Below are positions 21,567 through 30,484 of a stretch of 64,000 nt of DNA, one piece after another. A program made the position numbers and the translations under genes. This DNA is from Candidatus Melainabacteria bacterium (GTDB taxonomy: Bacteria; Cyanobacteriota; Vampirovibrionia; Obscuribacterales; Obscuribacteraceae). Position 1 is the first letter of the stretch, and each line of letters opens with the position of its first letter. The DNA is taken from positions 868,001-932,000 of the forward strand of contig CP064963.1 of NCBI GenBank assembly GCA_016699165.1. The letters run 5' to 3'. Under the pieces are notes generated by a model, which saw only the letters and a list, made by a program, of their open reading frames with translations, searched no databases and was not told where the DNA came from.

Positions 21567-22580
21567 TCAATACTTCCGATCCAATTCCCACTTCCAAGCA
21601 GTGGAGACGATTGCATTAAGATCATACTTTGGTTGCCAACCAAGTACAAACTTGGCTTTTGAACAGTCAGCAAGTAAGCTTGCCGGATCTCCTGCACGCC
21701 TTGCTGCTACTTTCACATTTATGTTTCTGCCTGATACGCTCTGACAGACTTCTATCACATCTTTTACTGACGCACCACTTGACGTTCCCAGATTAATTTC
21801 GTGACTGACTGTCTCGTTTAAAATTAACTCAAGTGCGCTTAAATGAGCGTCAGCCAAATCATTTACGTGAACATAATCGCGAATACAAGTGCCATCTTTG
21901 GTTTCATAATCATCACCAAAAATTTGCAAGGTGTCTCTTTTACCAAGCGCTGTTTGCAAAGCAAGCGGAACGATGTGCGTTTCGGGGTCGTGGCTTTCGC
22001 CAATCTCGCCTGAGTCATCTGCACCCGAGGCGTTGAAATAACGCAAAGTGACATAAGACCAGTTGCTGGATAAATGCAGGGCGCGCATTGCAAGCTCGAC
22101 CATGTATTTGGTTGTGCCATAAACACTTATGGGGCTTTGGCGGTGGTCTTCAGTTATGGGCATCTCTTTGGGTACACCATAAGTTGTACAGCTAGACGAG
22201 AAAATGAGCTTTTTAACCTTGGCTTCTTCCATCGCTTTGAACAAGGAAAGCGAGCTAATCACGTTGTTTTCAAAGTATTTAAAAGGCTTTTCCATCGACT
22301 CGCCCACATAGGCGCTGGCGGCAAAATGAATAACCGCTTCTATTTTGTGATCGATTAGTAACCGTTTTACCAGCTCAAAATTGCCGGTACTTCCCTGTAC
22401 AAAATGCAATCCAGGCAAAATTGACTCTTTGTGCCCCTCGCTCATATCGTCCAAGCCGACAATCAAGGCGCCCTTGTACTTTTGTGCCAGTCGTCTGATT
22501 AAATGACTGCCAATATAGCCGGCAGCTCCTGTAACTAAAACTCGCAATTTATTGGCACCTCGCATCAATTTTTTGCACAT
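21567..22580 (-). CDS. galE: UDP-glucose 4-epimerase
   Basis: 337 residues as the longest frame. A TTG at 22547 (giving MRVLVTGAAGYIGSH, preceded by GAGGTG at 8 nt) fits the family start better. NAD-binding GAAGYIG, catalytic Ser-Tyr-Lys (SSSCTTYG; YGTTKYMVE), RYFNASGAD, the substrate site HDPETHIVP, and GTCIRDYVHVNDLADAHL. Interconverts UDP-glucose and UDP-galactose for surface polysaccharides or galactose use. First gene of the run galE-ruvB-yibE/F-cdsA, divergent from pgpH. Confidence 0.94.
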   Translation of the reverse strand: MCKKLMRGANKLRVLVTGAAGYIGSHLIRRLAQKYKGALIVGLDDMSEGHKESILPGLHFVQGSTGNFELVKRLLIDHKIEAVIHFAASAYVGESMEKPFKYFENNVISSLSLFKAMEEAKVKKLIFSSSCTTYGVPKEMPITEDHRQSPISVYGTTKYMVELAMRALHLSSNWSYVTLRYFNASGADDSGEIGESHDPETHIVPLALQTALGKRDTLQIFGDDYETKDGTCIRDYVHVNDLADAHLSALELILNETVSHEINLGTSSGASVKDVIEVCQSVSGRNINVKVAARRAGDPASLLADCSKAKFVLGWQPKYDLNAIVSTAWKWELDRKY

Positions 22581-22671
22581 TTCATATAAGAATACCTAAT
22601 AGGTGGAAAATACAGATAAGCTCTTGTTATCTAAACTTTCTAAGTATTATTCTTTCGATCAAATATAGATC

Positions 22672-25302
22672 TTGCAAAAAGCCCCCACAAGCACCCTAGA
22701 CAATAGCCAAAACGAAGACAGGCTGGAACATAGAGAAAATGTTCGGGGCGAAGTGTTGCCCGAGGGCGGGGAATTCTTTGCCTGGATACTCACAATAGTG
22801 ACCGGGTCTTTCTTCATTTTTGTAGCTCTTACTTGCACAATCTTTTTCAATCGCACTATTGAGCCTGGCACTATTGCCTCGCTCGATGTCAAAGCGCCAC
22901 GAAGTGTTACCGTGATTGATTCGCACGCTACAGAAGAGGCGATGCAAACGGCAAAACACTTTGTAGTACCTGTGTTCCAAGAAGATTACAACAAAGACAA
23001 GGATACTCAGCAAAAACTAGATCAGTTTATTGCGTTGGTCAAACAATTGCAGCAAGCAGGCATTAGACCCATTGCAGAGCTAAATCTTAACGCTGACGAG
23101 CAAATATCCATATTAGGTATGGAACAGTCTAATTTCGACCAGGCAGTAGCTAATCTGAAAAGTAAAATTCAATCTCAACCTCAAAATCAAACAAGTGCTC
23201 CCGACCCTTCTGTTTCTTCTAGATCTAAAAACAAAAAACGAGTCAAAGTTGCAAAAGCACCAGCAATTGATGTGGCATCTATTTTGAGTGGGCAAAGACA
23301 AGCAATTGCCACTCTGCAAATTCACCCAGATAAGTTTCCCACTAAAGAAGCGCTTTATATCAGCTTAAGTGTATTGCCAGAGAACGTAGATGCTCTTGCT
23401 AGCGAAATCAATGACGCTCTAAAATCGCTCAGCAAATCATTCAAACGCTTTCCAGTTGAACACAAATCATTCTGGAAAAACACCGTTTTTGAATTTCTTC
23501 CCGATTCCTGGACATCTGGTGTGCGCAAAAACGTGTCCAATGTGATCTCGCACTCACTTGAACCCAACTTAGCTATTGACCCCATCGCCACCAAACAAAA
23601 AGCAGATCTTGCAGCGCGTGGTGTTACTCCTGTAGTTAAACAGTATAAAGAAGGCGACATCCTGGTCAAAAAAGGCGACATTGTAAGTGATGAAATGGCC
23701 AAGACATTTCACAATTTAGGCATCGCCAGAGAAATGAGTTTACCGCTTCTGGTAGCGCTATCCAGTACTGCAATTGCAGCTATGTTTTTCACCGCACTTG
23801 TCTTATTTCACTACGAGCCGCGTCATTTCTTCTCCTCAAATTCACTCAGTCTTATGTTCTCGCTTGTGATTGTGGCGCTTCTATCTGCAAGCACTTTTGG
23901 TCGGGATTATCCACAGTTTGTGCCACTACCTGCAGCGGCATTGAACCTGGCAATATTTTTTGGTAGACGAGTTTCGCTTGCTGTGATTTTGCCTTTGATG
24001 ATTCTTGTGGCCGTTAACGGATTGCTCGATATAAATCATTTAATGGCGCTTGGCTTTGCCTCTTTAGCAGCCATTTTCGCCTATTCACGCCACAGACATT
24101 TAACCGTCACAGGATTCATGGTTGGTATCGCTCAAGCGGTTGGATTTACTTTGTCGTTGTCACTAATACATTTAATGCCAGACATGCCACAGTTTTTATC
24201 AATGTTTGGAACGGCACCACTAACTCTTCCTGCCGGAACAAATTTGCAAGACAATATGTTTCCCTCGATTACTCAGTTGTCCCAATCTGCTCTTTTTGAA
24301 TTTTTTGCAGGTCTTGCACTAGCTATTCTAGCAATAGGCGTCATGCCCTTTTTGGAAGATATATTTGGTTTAGTCACGCCCCAGCGATTAGCTGAATTAG
24401 CCGAAGCTGATCAACCATTGCTCAAAGAATTAGAAGAAAAAGCACCAGGCACATATCAACATAGTCTTGCAGTAGCCAACCTGGCAGAAGCGGGAGCTAA
24501 AGCAATTAAAGCCGATGTGGTTTTAGTTAGAGCCGGCGCCATGTATCACGACGTAGGCAAAATGGTTAAACCTAAATTATTCATCGAAAATCAATTAGGT
24601 GCTAAAAACCCACACGATTCAATGACTCCAGAAGACAGTCGGGATGTGGTTTTAGCTCACGTTACAGATGGCATTGAACTTGCTCGAAAATATGCGCTAC
24701 CAAAAGCGGTGCGCGATTTTATTCCTATGCACCAGGGCACCACTTTGATGGCTTACTTTTATAGCAAAGCTTGTCAGCGCGACGGCAAAGAAAATGTAGA
24801 TACAATGTTCTATCGATATCCAGGACCAAAGCCATCTTCCAAAGAAACAGCAATTGTAATGCTTGCCGATGTCTCAGAAGCAGTCACCCACAGCATGAAA
24901 GATCCAAGCGAAGAAGAAGTGGAAACTGCAATCTCACGTGTTTTTGAAAATCGATGGGACGATGGTCAATTCGACCAATCAACTCTCACAAACGATGAAT
25001 TAGAGCAAGTCAAATTAGCATTTGTCAGAGTATGGCGCACCCTCCATCATGAGCGACTCAAATATCCATCTACCACTACAGGGCGCATGGCCATTCCTGG
25101 CGAATCGCTCGAAGAGCGGGATTCTACCAAGAGCGAAAACATTCCTAAAAAATCAGAAAAATTAGAGTCTGCTGAAACTATTCAATCACCCGAGCCAGAA
25201 GACGACACTGACATGTGTCATCTAAACGCCATGCCTATCGATGGCATCGAAATTATTGAAGATACTGACCACAAGCAACACAGAGGCGAGAGCTGCTCTT
25301 AG
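22672..25302 (+). CDS. pgpH: 7TM-HD c-di-AMP phosphodiesterase, PgpH type
   Basis: 876 residues. Starts at a TTG; an in-frame TAG lies just upstream and no good Shine-Dalgarno is seen, so the exact start is uncertain. N-terminal membrane helix (WILTIVTGSFFIFVALTC), a long extracytoplasmic 7TMR-HDED region (about 65-350, ending YKEGDILVKKGDIVSDEM), about seven helices (355-565), then a cytoplasmic HD domain with TYQHSLAVANLAEAG, the MYHDVGKM metal motif, MTPEDSRDVVLAHVTDG and IPMHQGTTLM. The family hydrolyses c-di-AMP to pApA. The C-terminal 70 residues are acidic and low-complexity. The matching synthase gene is at 40.1 kb. Confidence 0.93.
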   Translation: MQKAPTSTLDNSQNEDRLEHRENVRGEVLPEGGEFFAWILTIVTGSFFIFVALTCTIFFNRTIEPGTIASLDVKAPRSVTVIDSHATEEAMQTAKHFVVPVFQEDYNKDKDTQQKLDQFIALVKQLQQAGIRPIAELNLNADEQISILGMEQSNFDQAVANLKSKIQSQPQNQTSAPDPSVSSRSKNKKRVKVAKAPAIDVASILSGQRQAIATLQIHPDKFPTKEALYISLSVLPENVDALASEINDALKSLSKSFKRFPVEHKSFWKNTVFEFLPDSWTSGVRKNVSNVISHSLEPNLAIDPIATKQKADLAARGVTPVVKQYKEGDILVKKGDIVSDEMAKTFHNLGIAREMSLPLLVALSSTAIAAMFFTALVLFHYEPRHFFSSNSLSLMFSLVIVALLSASTFGRDYPQFVPLPAAALNLAIFFGRRVSLAVILPLMILVAVNGLLDINHLMALGFASLAAIFAYSRHRHLTVTGFMVGIAQAVGFTLSLSLIHLMPDMPQFLSMFGTAPLTLPAGTNLQDNMFPSITQLSQSALFEFFAGLALAILAIGVMPFLEDIFGLVTPQRLAELAEADQPLLKELEEKAPGTYQHSLAVANLAEAGAKAIKADVVLVRAGAMYHDVGKMVKPKLFIENQLGAKNPHDSMTPEDSRDVVLAHVTDGIELARKYALPKAVRDFIPMHQGTTLMAYFYSKACQRDGKENVDTMFYRYPGPKPSSKETAIVMLADVSEAVTHSMKDPSEEEVETAISRVFENRWDDGQFDQSTLTNDELEQVKLAFVRVWRTLHHERLKYPSTTTGRMAIPGESLEERDSTKSENIPKKSEKLESAETIQSPEPEDDTDMCHLNAMPIDGIEIIEDTDHKQHRGESCS

Positions 25303-25958
25303 CCTTTAGTTTCTTTTTTCTTCTCTACTGCTCTGCGCATTTTATCCAGAGAGATACGGCGAAGGTCTAGCAAACGCCATTCTTCACTTATTTGATGTCT
25401 TTGTCTATCCAGAGGCAGCCTTTTCAAATCGAGCTGACGGTCTTGCTCATCGATTTCTTGACGCTGCTTCTCCAAGGGAAATTTTTCTTCTTGTACAACA
25501 TGACGTTGTTTATCTAGCGCAGTGCGCTTTTCGTCTAGAACCTGCCTTTGTTTGTCATAAGCGACACGCTGTTCTTCAAGCGTTTGGCGTTGTTTATCGA
25601 GTGCAATTCTTTCTTCGTCTATCTGACGCTCACGCTTGCGAAAAGGCATCATAGCTAGATCTAACTGAACTCTTTTCTCGTGTAGTTGCGAGCGAACTTC
25701 GTCAAGTTTGTTTCTTGGCTCTTCAAGTCTCAACCTTTTTTCTTCCAAACTCTGCCTTTGTTCATCGAGCTCTTCGCGCTTATCTTTCAAAAATTTGAGC
25801 TGGCTATCAGCGTCACCCTCTGGCAAAACGAGCACTGTCAACGATGAAGTTTCGTTTGGCTCTTCATTTCCAGATGCAGCATAAAGCGGCTTTGCTACAA
25901 GCATTATTGATGCCAAAGCTAAAGAGCTAGCCAAAATCAGAATTGTTTTTTTAGTCAT
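25299..25958 (-). CDS. Exported protein made of strict 7-residue repeats
   Basis: 219 residues: signal peptide (ILILASSLALASIMLVAKPLYA), a short linker, then from about residue 60 to the end about 22 back-to-back 7-residue units of the form L-D-x-x-R-x-x (LDEKRTA, LDKQRQT, LEEQRVA, IDEERIA). The hydrophobic residue returns every seventh position with almost no insertion; the rest is Glu, Lys, Arg and Gln. This predicts one long helix, either a coiled coil with a minimal stripe or a charged single alpha-helix, about 23 nm long if straight. No family recognised. 3 bp from the MshEN-like gene, likely one operon; overlaps the end of pgpH (convergent) by 4 bp. Confidence 0.85.
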   Translation of the reverse strand: MTKKTILILASSLALASIMLVAKPLYAASGNEEPNETSSLTVLVLPEGDADSQLKFLKDKREELDEQRQSLEEKRLRLEEPRNKLDEVRSQLHEKRVQLDLAMMPFRKRERQIDEERIALDKQRQTLEEQRVAYDKQRQVLDEKRTALDKQRHVVQEEKFPLEKQRQEIDEQDRQLDLKRLPLDRQRHQISEEWRLLDLRRISLDKMRRAVEKKKETKG

Positions 25959-25961
25959 TTT

Positions 25962-27173
25962 CTATTTCTCTTCCTTCAAACGCGTGCGCTGAGTTTTCCC
26001 ATTGAGGTATAAGACTTCATCAATTGGCATCGACGCATGATGCGCCTGCTCCAGATACAAAATGGCTTCTTGGTCGCTTATGATTGCAAGCCTCACAAGC
26101 TGCGTCGCTCGAAGAGCGGTGTAAACAGTGTTGATTGCAACGCCGTCGTTAATCAATTCTTTTGCCACGTATGACACTTGATTATAATTGACCGACAAAC
26201 GCTCGATTATTGAACTGGACAATTGGCTTTTTTCAATAATTGATGCGGCAGCCAACAATTCTATCAATTCTACGGCATGATTTGTATCAAGCGTAAAGGT
26301 ATAAGCTTCAGCACAAGCCTGCTCAAGACTAATGTTTTGATTAAAGACAGCCTCTAAAGAGCGCATTCCCGTTTGCTCTTCAATAGTCTGATTGTCTAGC
26401 ATTTCTTGCAGCGATACCACCGCTTGCAATAAATTCTTAGAGTAATTTTTATTCTGGAGTAAAATGGCACCAAGTGTAGTTCGCTCCAAAATCGAGCTTA
26501 GAAGCGAATCTCGCAATTGTCTTTCACTCAATCCGCAAACTTCGACAAGAAGTGCACCCATAAGGGGAGTGTTTTTCAAATTGCGCGCACGATAACCTTG
26601 ATTAGAAGGAAGTTTCGCTAGAGTGTTCTCTCTTTGCTGTGCAGCGGCAAGTGCTGCTATACCTTGCTCACGCGTGATTTGATTTTTACGAATCACTTGC
26701 TGGACTAAAAGTGCTTTGTTAATAATAGTCTGCGAAACAAAGCCGCGCTGGCACAAAACATGTCCCAAAGGCAATGATGTCTTGTGTGCTGATTCAAGAC
26801 AAGTATTTATCAAAGCGTCGCTTGCAATATGGCTGTCATAGAGCAATTGACCAAGCTTATTAGTCTCGCGATCTTCAGGTTGTAAAACTTTTGCTTCTCT
26901 AAATGCTTCGGTCAAATCTAGTTTTTTCTCAAAAGCCGTTTGCATAATTTGCACAGCAGAGTCAAGCGCAAGCAGACCGTCATTGACCATGAATTGCAAA
27001 TCGACCGCATTGCGCAACTGCAAATCATCAAGACATCCGGATAAAACAAGCACTTTTCCAAGGGGCAAACCTTTATTTTCATACTTAACCAGAACATCTG
27101 CGATTAAGGAAGAATTGACCACATTTGCGTGCATAAGCAAATCGCCGATTCTCAAATGATTTTCAGAAGCCAT
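25962..27173 (-). CDS. Protein with tandem MshEN/GspE-N-like repeats, paralogue A
   Basis: 403 residues, cytoplasmic. Three or more copies of a unit of about 90 residues with LGxLL, then about 24 residues, then LPLGxVL: LRIGDLLMHANVV to GLPLGKVLVLSGCL (1-50), NKLGQLLYDSHIA to SLPLGHVLCQRGFV (about 105-155), LMGALLVEVCGL to TTLGAILL (about 205-240), and a degenerate fourth. This is the pattern of the MshEN (GspE N-terminal) domain, which in some proteins binds c-di-GMP; the ATPase part is missing. A paralogue lies at 30485-31717. Binding of a nucleotide is inference. Confidence 0.8.
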   Translation of the reverse strand: MASENHLRIGDLLMHANVVNSSLIADVLVKYENKGLPLGKVLVLSGCLDDLQLRNAVDLQFMVNDGLLALDSAVQIMQTAFEKKLDLTEAFREAKVLQPEDRETNKLGQLLYDSHIASDALINTCLESAHKTSLPLGHVLCQRGFVSQTIINKALLVQQVIRKNQITREQGIAALAAAQQRENTLAKLPSNQGYRARNLKNTPLMGALLVEVCGLSERQLRDSLLSSILERTTLGAILLQNKNYSKNLLQAVVSLQEMLDNQTIEEQTGMRSLEAVFNQNISLEQACAEAYTFTLDTNHAVELIELLAAASIIEKSQLSSSIIERLSVNYNQVSYVAKELINDGVAINTVYTALRATQLVRLAIISDQEAILYLEQAHHASMPIDEVLYLNGKTQRTRLKEEK

Positions 27174-27176
27174 ACA

Positions 27177-27755
27177 TTAATCTCCAAATTTGAAAAACGA
27201 CAAACTGCTTTGTCCGTAATCTCGCTTATCGTACAGGACTAAACTATCGAAAGCCTTTGGATAAAGAGCATCTCTAGTATTAGCGTGCTCAACAATAAGG
27301 ATACCGTCAGGAGCTAATATTTCGTTACTTGCAATCAGCTCGACAATCGACTCCATAAGCGGATTCTTATAAGGAGGGTCTGCATAAATTATGTCAAAAC
27401 GAGGTGATTTGTCCGATTTTAAGCCATATTTTGCCAGCCTACCGATTTCTGACTTTACGTCGCCAACTCTTAAATCGGCTTGAAAAGAGAATTGCGTTAA
27501 GGTCTTTTGCAAGGCTCTCGATAAATTGGGATTCATCTCCACTGAAACTAGATTTTGAGCGCCACGACTGAGAGCCTCAATGCCCATAATACCTGTGCCG
27601 GCAAATAAGTCTAGAAATCGGGCGCCCTGGACCTTTTGCCCTAGAATGTTAAAGATTGATTGCCGCACTTTAGACGCAGTTGGACGCACATTATTAGCGC
27701 TGGGGCTCGACACCAGCCTGCCTCGTGCTTCTCCACCTGTAACGCGCAATGACAT
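27177..27755 (-). CDS. rsmD: 16S rRNA (guanine966-N2)-methyltransferase RsmD
   Basis: 192 residues from the ATG at 27755 (MSLRVTGGEARGR, the family start); a longer frame to 27845 would overlap the divergent nusB. SAM-binding FLDLFAGTGIMGIEALSRGA, catalytic YADPPYKNP, C-terminal YDKRDYGQSSLSFFKFG. Methylates G966 of 16S rRNA during 30S assembly. Three bases from the MshEN-like gene downstream. Confidence 0.94.
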   Translation of the reverse strand: MSLRVTGGEARGRLVSSPSANNVRPTASKVRQSIFNILGQKVQGARFLDLFAGTGIMGIEALSRGAQNLVSVEMNPNLSRALQKTLTQFSFQADLRVGDVKSEIGRLAKYGLKSDKSPRFDIIYADPPYKNPLMESIVELIASNEILAPDGILIVEHANTRDALYPKAFDSLVLYDKRDYGQSSLSFFKFGD

Positions 27756-27810
27756 TCGATAATTGTACAAGCTTGAGCATGTTATATTGAAGGTCTTCAA
27801 TAGGTCATTT

Positions 27811-28578
27811 ATGTCAAGACGAATTGCACGTGAAATAGCGGTCATGCTCCTGGGTCAGGTCGCCAAAGACCAGACCACAGTCGCCAAACTCTCTAAAAAA
27901 GAGCTTGAAGATCTTGTAGCCAACTCTATTTTCATGCTCAGCGACCACGCCAAGCAATTAATTGGCGATGTAGCTCGCGATATAGAGAAAATGTCAGAAG
28001 AAATGACATTAACCGAAGTCGAGCATGAATCCAACGCTCATCGCGTCCACTCGACCCAGCCAGTAAAAGTAACCACAGGCGACTTGAGAGATAAACTGGA
28101 GCGTTTGGAATTAGCAGTAAATATGCTTTCCGAGTCACTCGATATTCCCGAACTTGCCCTGCACAGTGGCAGATCAAAAATCAAAAGTACTTGCAAGAAG
28201 TGCAAACACACTCAAGAAATCGAACTCCATCGCGAAGATCGCTCCTCAGTTCGTGATTTTGCCGTAACTTTGCTTGAAACTTATATCAAGCACGAAAAAG
28301 AAGTCGACGAGCGCATCCGCGAAGCCAAAGCAAAATGGAAAATGGAGCGTATGATTGGCATTGACCGAGACATTTTGCGTCTTGCTATTACCGAAGCTTT
28401 TTTCATGCACGACATTCCAGTGAAAGTGGCAATTAATGAAGCTGTTGAGTTGTGTAATCTGTTTGCCGACAAAAGAGCAGCAAGCTTTGTAAATGGCGTT
28501 CTTTCTGACCTTTATGAACCTGCCCTTGAATTCAGACAAATAGCATCTGAAGTTCCGGCTGAGGAAATAAAGCTATGA
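27811..28578 (+). CDS. nusB: Transcription antitermination factor NusB, long cyanobacterial type with CxxC insert
   Basis: 255 residues from the ATG at 27811 (MSRRIAREIAVMLLGQVAKD, typical N-terminus); the longer frame from 27763 adds 16 unlikely residues. NusB core: N-terminal helix, then an inserted helical region of about 110 residues as in cyanobacterial NusB, then IDRDILRLAITEAFFMHDIPVK and INEAVELCNLFADKRAASFVNGVL. The insert also carries STCKKCKHTQEIEL, a CxxC pair unusual for NusB. Works with NusE/S10 in rRNA antitermination. Its stop overlaps the ftsY ATG by 4 bp. Confidence 0.93.
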   Translation: MSRRIAREIAVMLLGQVAKDQTTVAKLSKKELEDLVANSIFMLSDHAKQLIGDVARDIEKMSEEMTLTEVEHESNAHRVHSTQPVKVTTGDLRDKLERLELAVNMLSESLDIPELALHSGRSKIKSTCKKCKHTQEIELHREDRSSVRDFAVTLLETYIKHEKEVDERIREAKAKWKMERMIGIDRDILRLAITEAFFMHDIPVKVAINEAVELCNLFADKRAASFVNGVLSDLYEPALEFRQIASEVPAEEIKL

Positions 28579-29600
28579 GCAGCGAAACCAAAGGCTTTTG
28601 GGGCAGCACGCTCAATAAGCTCAAAAGCGCTCTAAGTAAAACCAAAAACACAATTGCTGACGAGAATTTAGAAATCACGCATACAGAACCTTCTGATCAG
28701 TCTCAGATTACAGAAGAGTCCCCTGCACCAGAATCAATTGCAAAAGAACCGGCTCTAAAGCCAGTTACCAAAGTGATCAAAGTCGATGAAGAATATTTGG
28801 AAGACTTAGAAGATAGACTGATCAGAACAGACATGGGCTTAGCCAATGTCGATAAACTGATGGAACATGTGCGTCAAAGCTGTCGCAACAAAAGCATGGA
28901 CAGTCATGAACTGACCACTATTTTAAAAAATGAATTCTTCTCAATTTTAAATGAAGCACCAAAGTCCGAACTGAAATACACGCCTGGCAAATTGAATATT
29001 TACTTTGTAGTCGGCGTAAACGGCACCGGCAAAACCACAAGCATCGGCAAACTTTGCTGGCGTTTTCGCCAAGAAGGCAAACGAGTTTTAATGGCGGCTG
29101 GAGACACTTTCAGAGCAGCAGCCGAAACTCAACTTGAAATTTGGTCACAGCGCGCTGGCGTAGATATCGTTCGTTTAGAAGACAAAGCAGATCCCGGTGC
29201 TGTTGTTTTCAAAGCAATAGAAAAAGCCCGCAAAGAAAATTACGACTGTCTTGTGATCGACACGGCAGGACGCTTGCACAATAAAACAAATTTGATGGCC
29301 GAGCTAAAAAAAGTGCGCGGTGTAATCGATAAACACGCCAGCGACTTGCCCTTAGAAGCGCTCCTTGTGCTCGATGCATCCACCGGTCAAAATGGTTTGC
29401 AACAAGCAAAAGTCTTTAGTGAAGTTTGCAGTTTGTCTGGAGTAATTTTGACCAAACTCGATGGCACCGCCAAAGGTGGCATCGTTTTCAGTATTGCCAA
29501 AGACCTGGGTATACCAGTGAAATTAATCGGACTGGGAGAACAAATGGAAGATCTCCGAGATTTCGAGCCAGACTTGTTTGTCGAAGCACTAATTGCATAA
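28575..29600 (+). CDS. ftsY: Signal recognition particle receptor FtsY
   Basis: 341 residues. A short acidic A-domain-like N-terminus (Pro/Glu/Ser-rich, to about 65), then the NG GTPase: G1 VVGVNGTGKTTSIGKL, GDTFRAAAETQLEIW, G3 DTAGRLHNKTNLMAEL, G4 TKLDGTAKGG, and GLGEQMEDLRDFEPDLFVEAL. Receives SRP-ribosome complexes at the inner membrane. G1 has Thr (NGTGKTT) where Val is common, which is a tolerated change. Coupled to nusB; hemQ follows after 15 bp. Confidence 0.97.
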   Translation: MSSETKGFWGSTLNKLKSALSKTKNTIADENLEITHTEPSDQSQITEESPAPESIAKEPALKPVTKVIKVDEEYLEDLEDRLIRTDMGLANVDKLMEHVRQSCRNKSMDSHELTTILKNEFFSILNEAPKSELKYTPGKLNIYFVVGVNGTGKTTSIGKLCWRFRQEGKRVLMAAGDTFRAAAETQLEIWSQRAGVDIVRLEDKADPGAVVFKAIEKARKENYDCLVIDTAGRLHNKTNLMAELKKVRGVIDKHASDLPLEALLVLDASTGQNGLQQAKVFSEVCSLSGVILTKLDGTAKGGIVFSIAKDLGIPVKLIGLGEQMEDLRDFEPDLFVEALIA

Positions 29601-29615
29601 TTAAAGGAAAAGAAA

Positions 29616-30482
29616 ATGCGCCATCCAAACGTTCCTGAATCACTTGAAGGCTGGTGGATACTCCATCGAATGTTCGACTTTGACAGATTCTCCTGGGATA
29701 GACTTCCCAAGGAAGAACAAAAAACAATGGTTAGTCAGGCAACAGAAAAATTGTCTGTACTAAAAGAAGGCAAAGACACAGACTTCTGTTTGGCTCAAAT
29801 GCTTGGTCACAAAGCAGACTTGATGCTTACTCATTACAGCAAAGACTACGAGGGTCTTGCTCATGCACAAACTCTGGTGGACAAATTACCCCTATTTGAA
29901 TTTTTGACACCAGCATCTTCGTACGTTTCAATTCTCGAACTTGGCATGTACGAAGCCACAAGCAAAATTCACTCCACACTAAAAGAACAAGGACTCAAAG
30001 CCAACTCTCCTGAGTGGATTCAAGCATTCGACCAGATGGTTCAAGAACAAGGTAAAAGCCCGCATTTTGGCGGTAGATTATTTGCCCGCATTCCAGAGCG
30101 TCGTTATGTCTGCTTCTATCCAATGGATAAAAAACGCGGCGAAGAAACAAACTGGTACGCCCTTCCTTATGAAGAGCGTAGCAAACTAATGCTTGAGCAT
30201 GGCAAAATCGGCAGAACATATCATGGACTTGTCACCCAAGTTATCTCAGGCTCGATTGGCTATGACGAGTATGAATGGGGCGTTGACCTGTATGCAGACG
30301 ATCCGCTTGTGTTCAAAAAACTGATTTATGAAATGAGATTTGATGAAGCAAGCTCCAAATATGGTCACTTTGGTGACTTTTATTCCGGTATTCAATTCTC
30401 GCTTGACCAACTAAGCACATATCTAGACGGCGACAGTGTCCCGGCTTTAAATGTTCTTGAAACAGCAGGCGCTAAGGTCTAA
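29616..30482 (+). CDS. chdC: Coproheme decarboxylase / HemQ (chlorite dismutase-like fold)
   Basis: 288 residues. Converts coproheme III to heme b by two oxidative decarboxylations. Landmarks: FYPMDKKRGEETNWYALP (the catalytic Tyr region), LMLEHGKIGRTYHG (proximal heme His), VTQVISGSIGYDEYEWGVDLYADDP, IYEMRFDEASSKYGHFGDFYSG. The match to Firmicutes/Actinobacteria HemQ is strong. Good Shine-Dalgarno AAAGGAAA before ATG. Third gene of nusB-ftsY-hemQ. Its presence implies the coproporphyrin-dependent heme route; cyanobacteria proper use the protoporphyrin route. Confidence 0.93.
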   Translation: MRHPNVPESLEGWWILHRMFDFDRFSWDRLPKEEQKTMVSQATEKLSVLKEGKDTDFCLAQMLGHKADLMLTHYSKDYEGLAHAQTLVDKLPLFEFLTPASSYVSILELGMYEATSKIHSTLKEQGLKANSPEWIQAFDQMVQEQGKSPHFGGRLFARIPERRYVCFYPMDKKRGEETNWYALPYEERSKLMLEHGKIGRTYHGLVTQVISGSIGYDEYEWGVDLYADDPLVFKKLIYEMRFDEASSKYGHFGDFYSGIQFSLDQLSTYLDGDSVPALNVLETAGAKV

Positions 30483-30484
30483 AT

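Noticed and set aside
21557..21697. RuvB start at 21697 inside galE
   Set aside because: Would overlap galE by 131 bp; the extra residues look like translated galE, and a TTG with GAGGAA at 21556 fits better.
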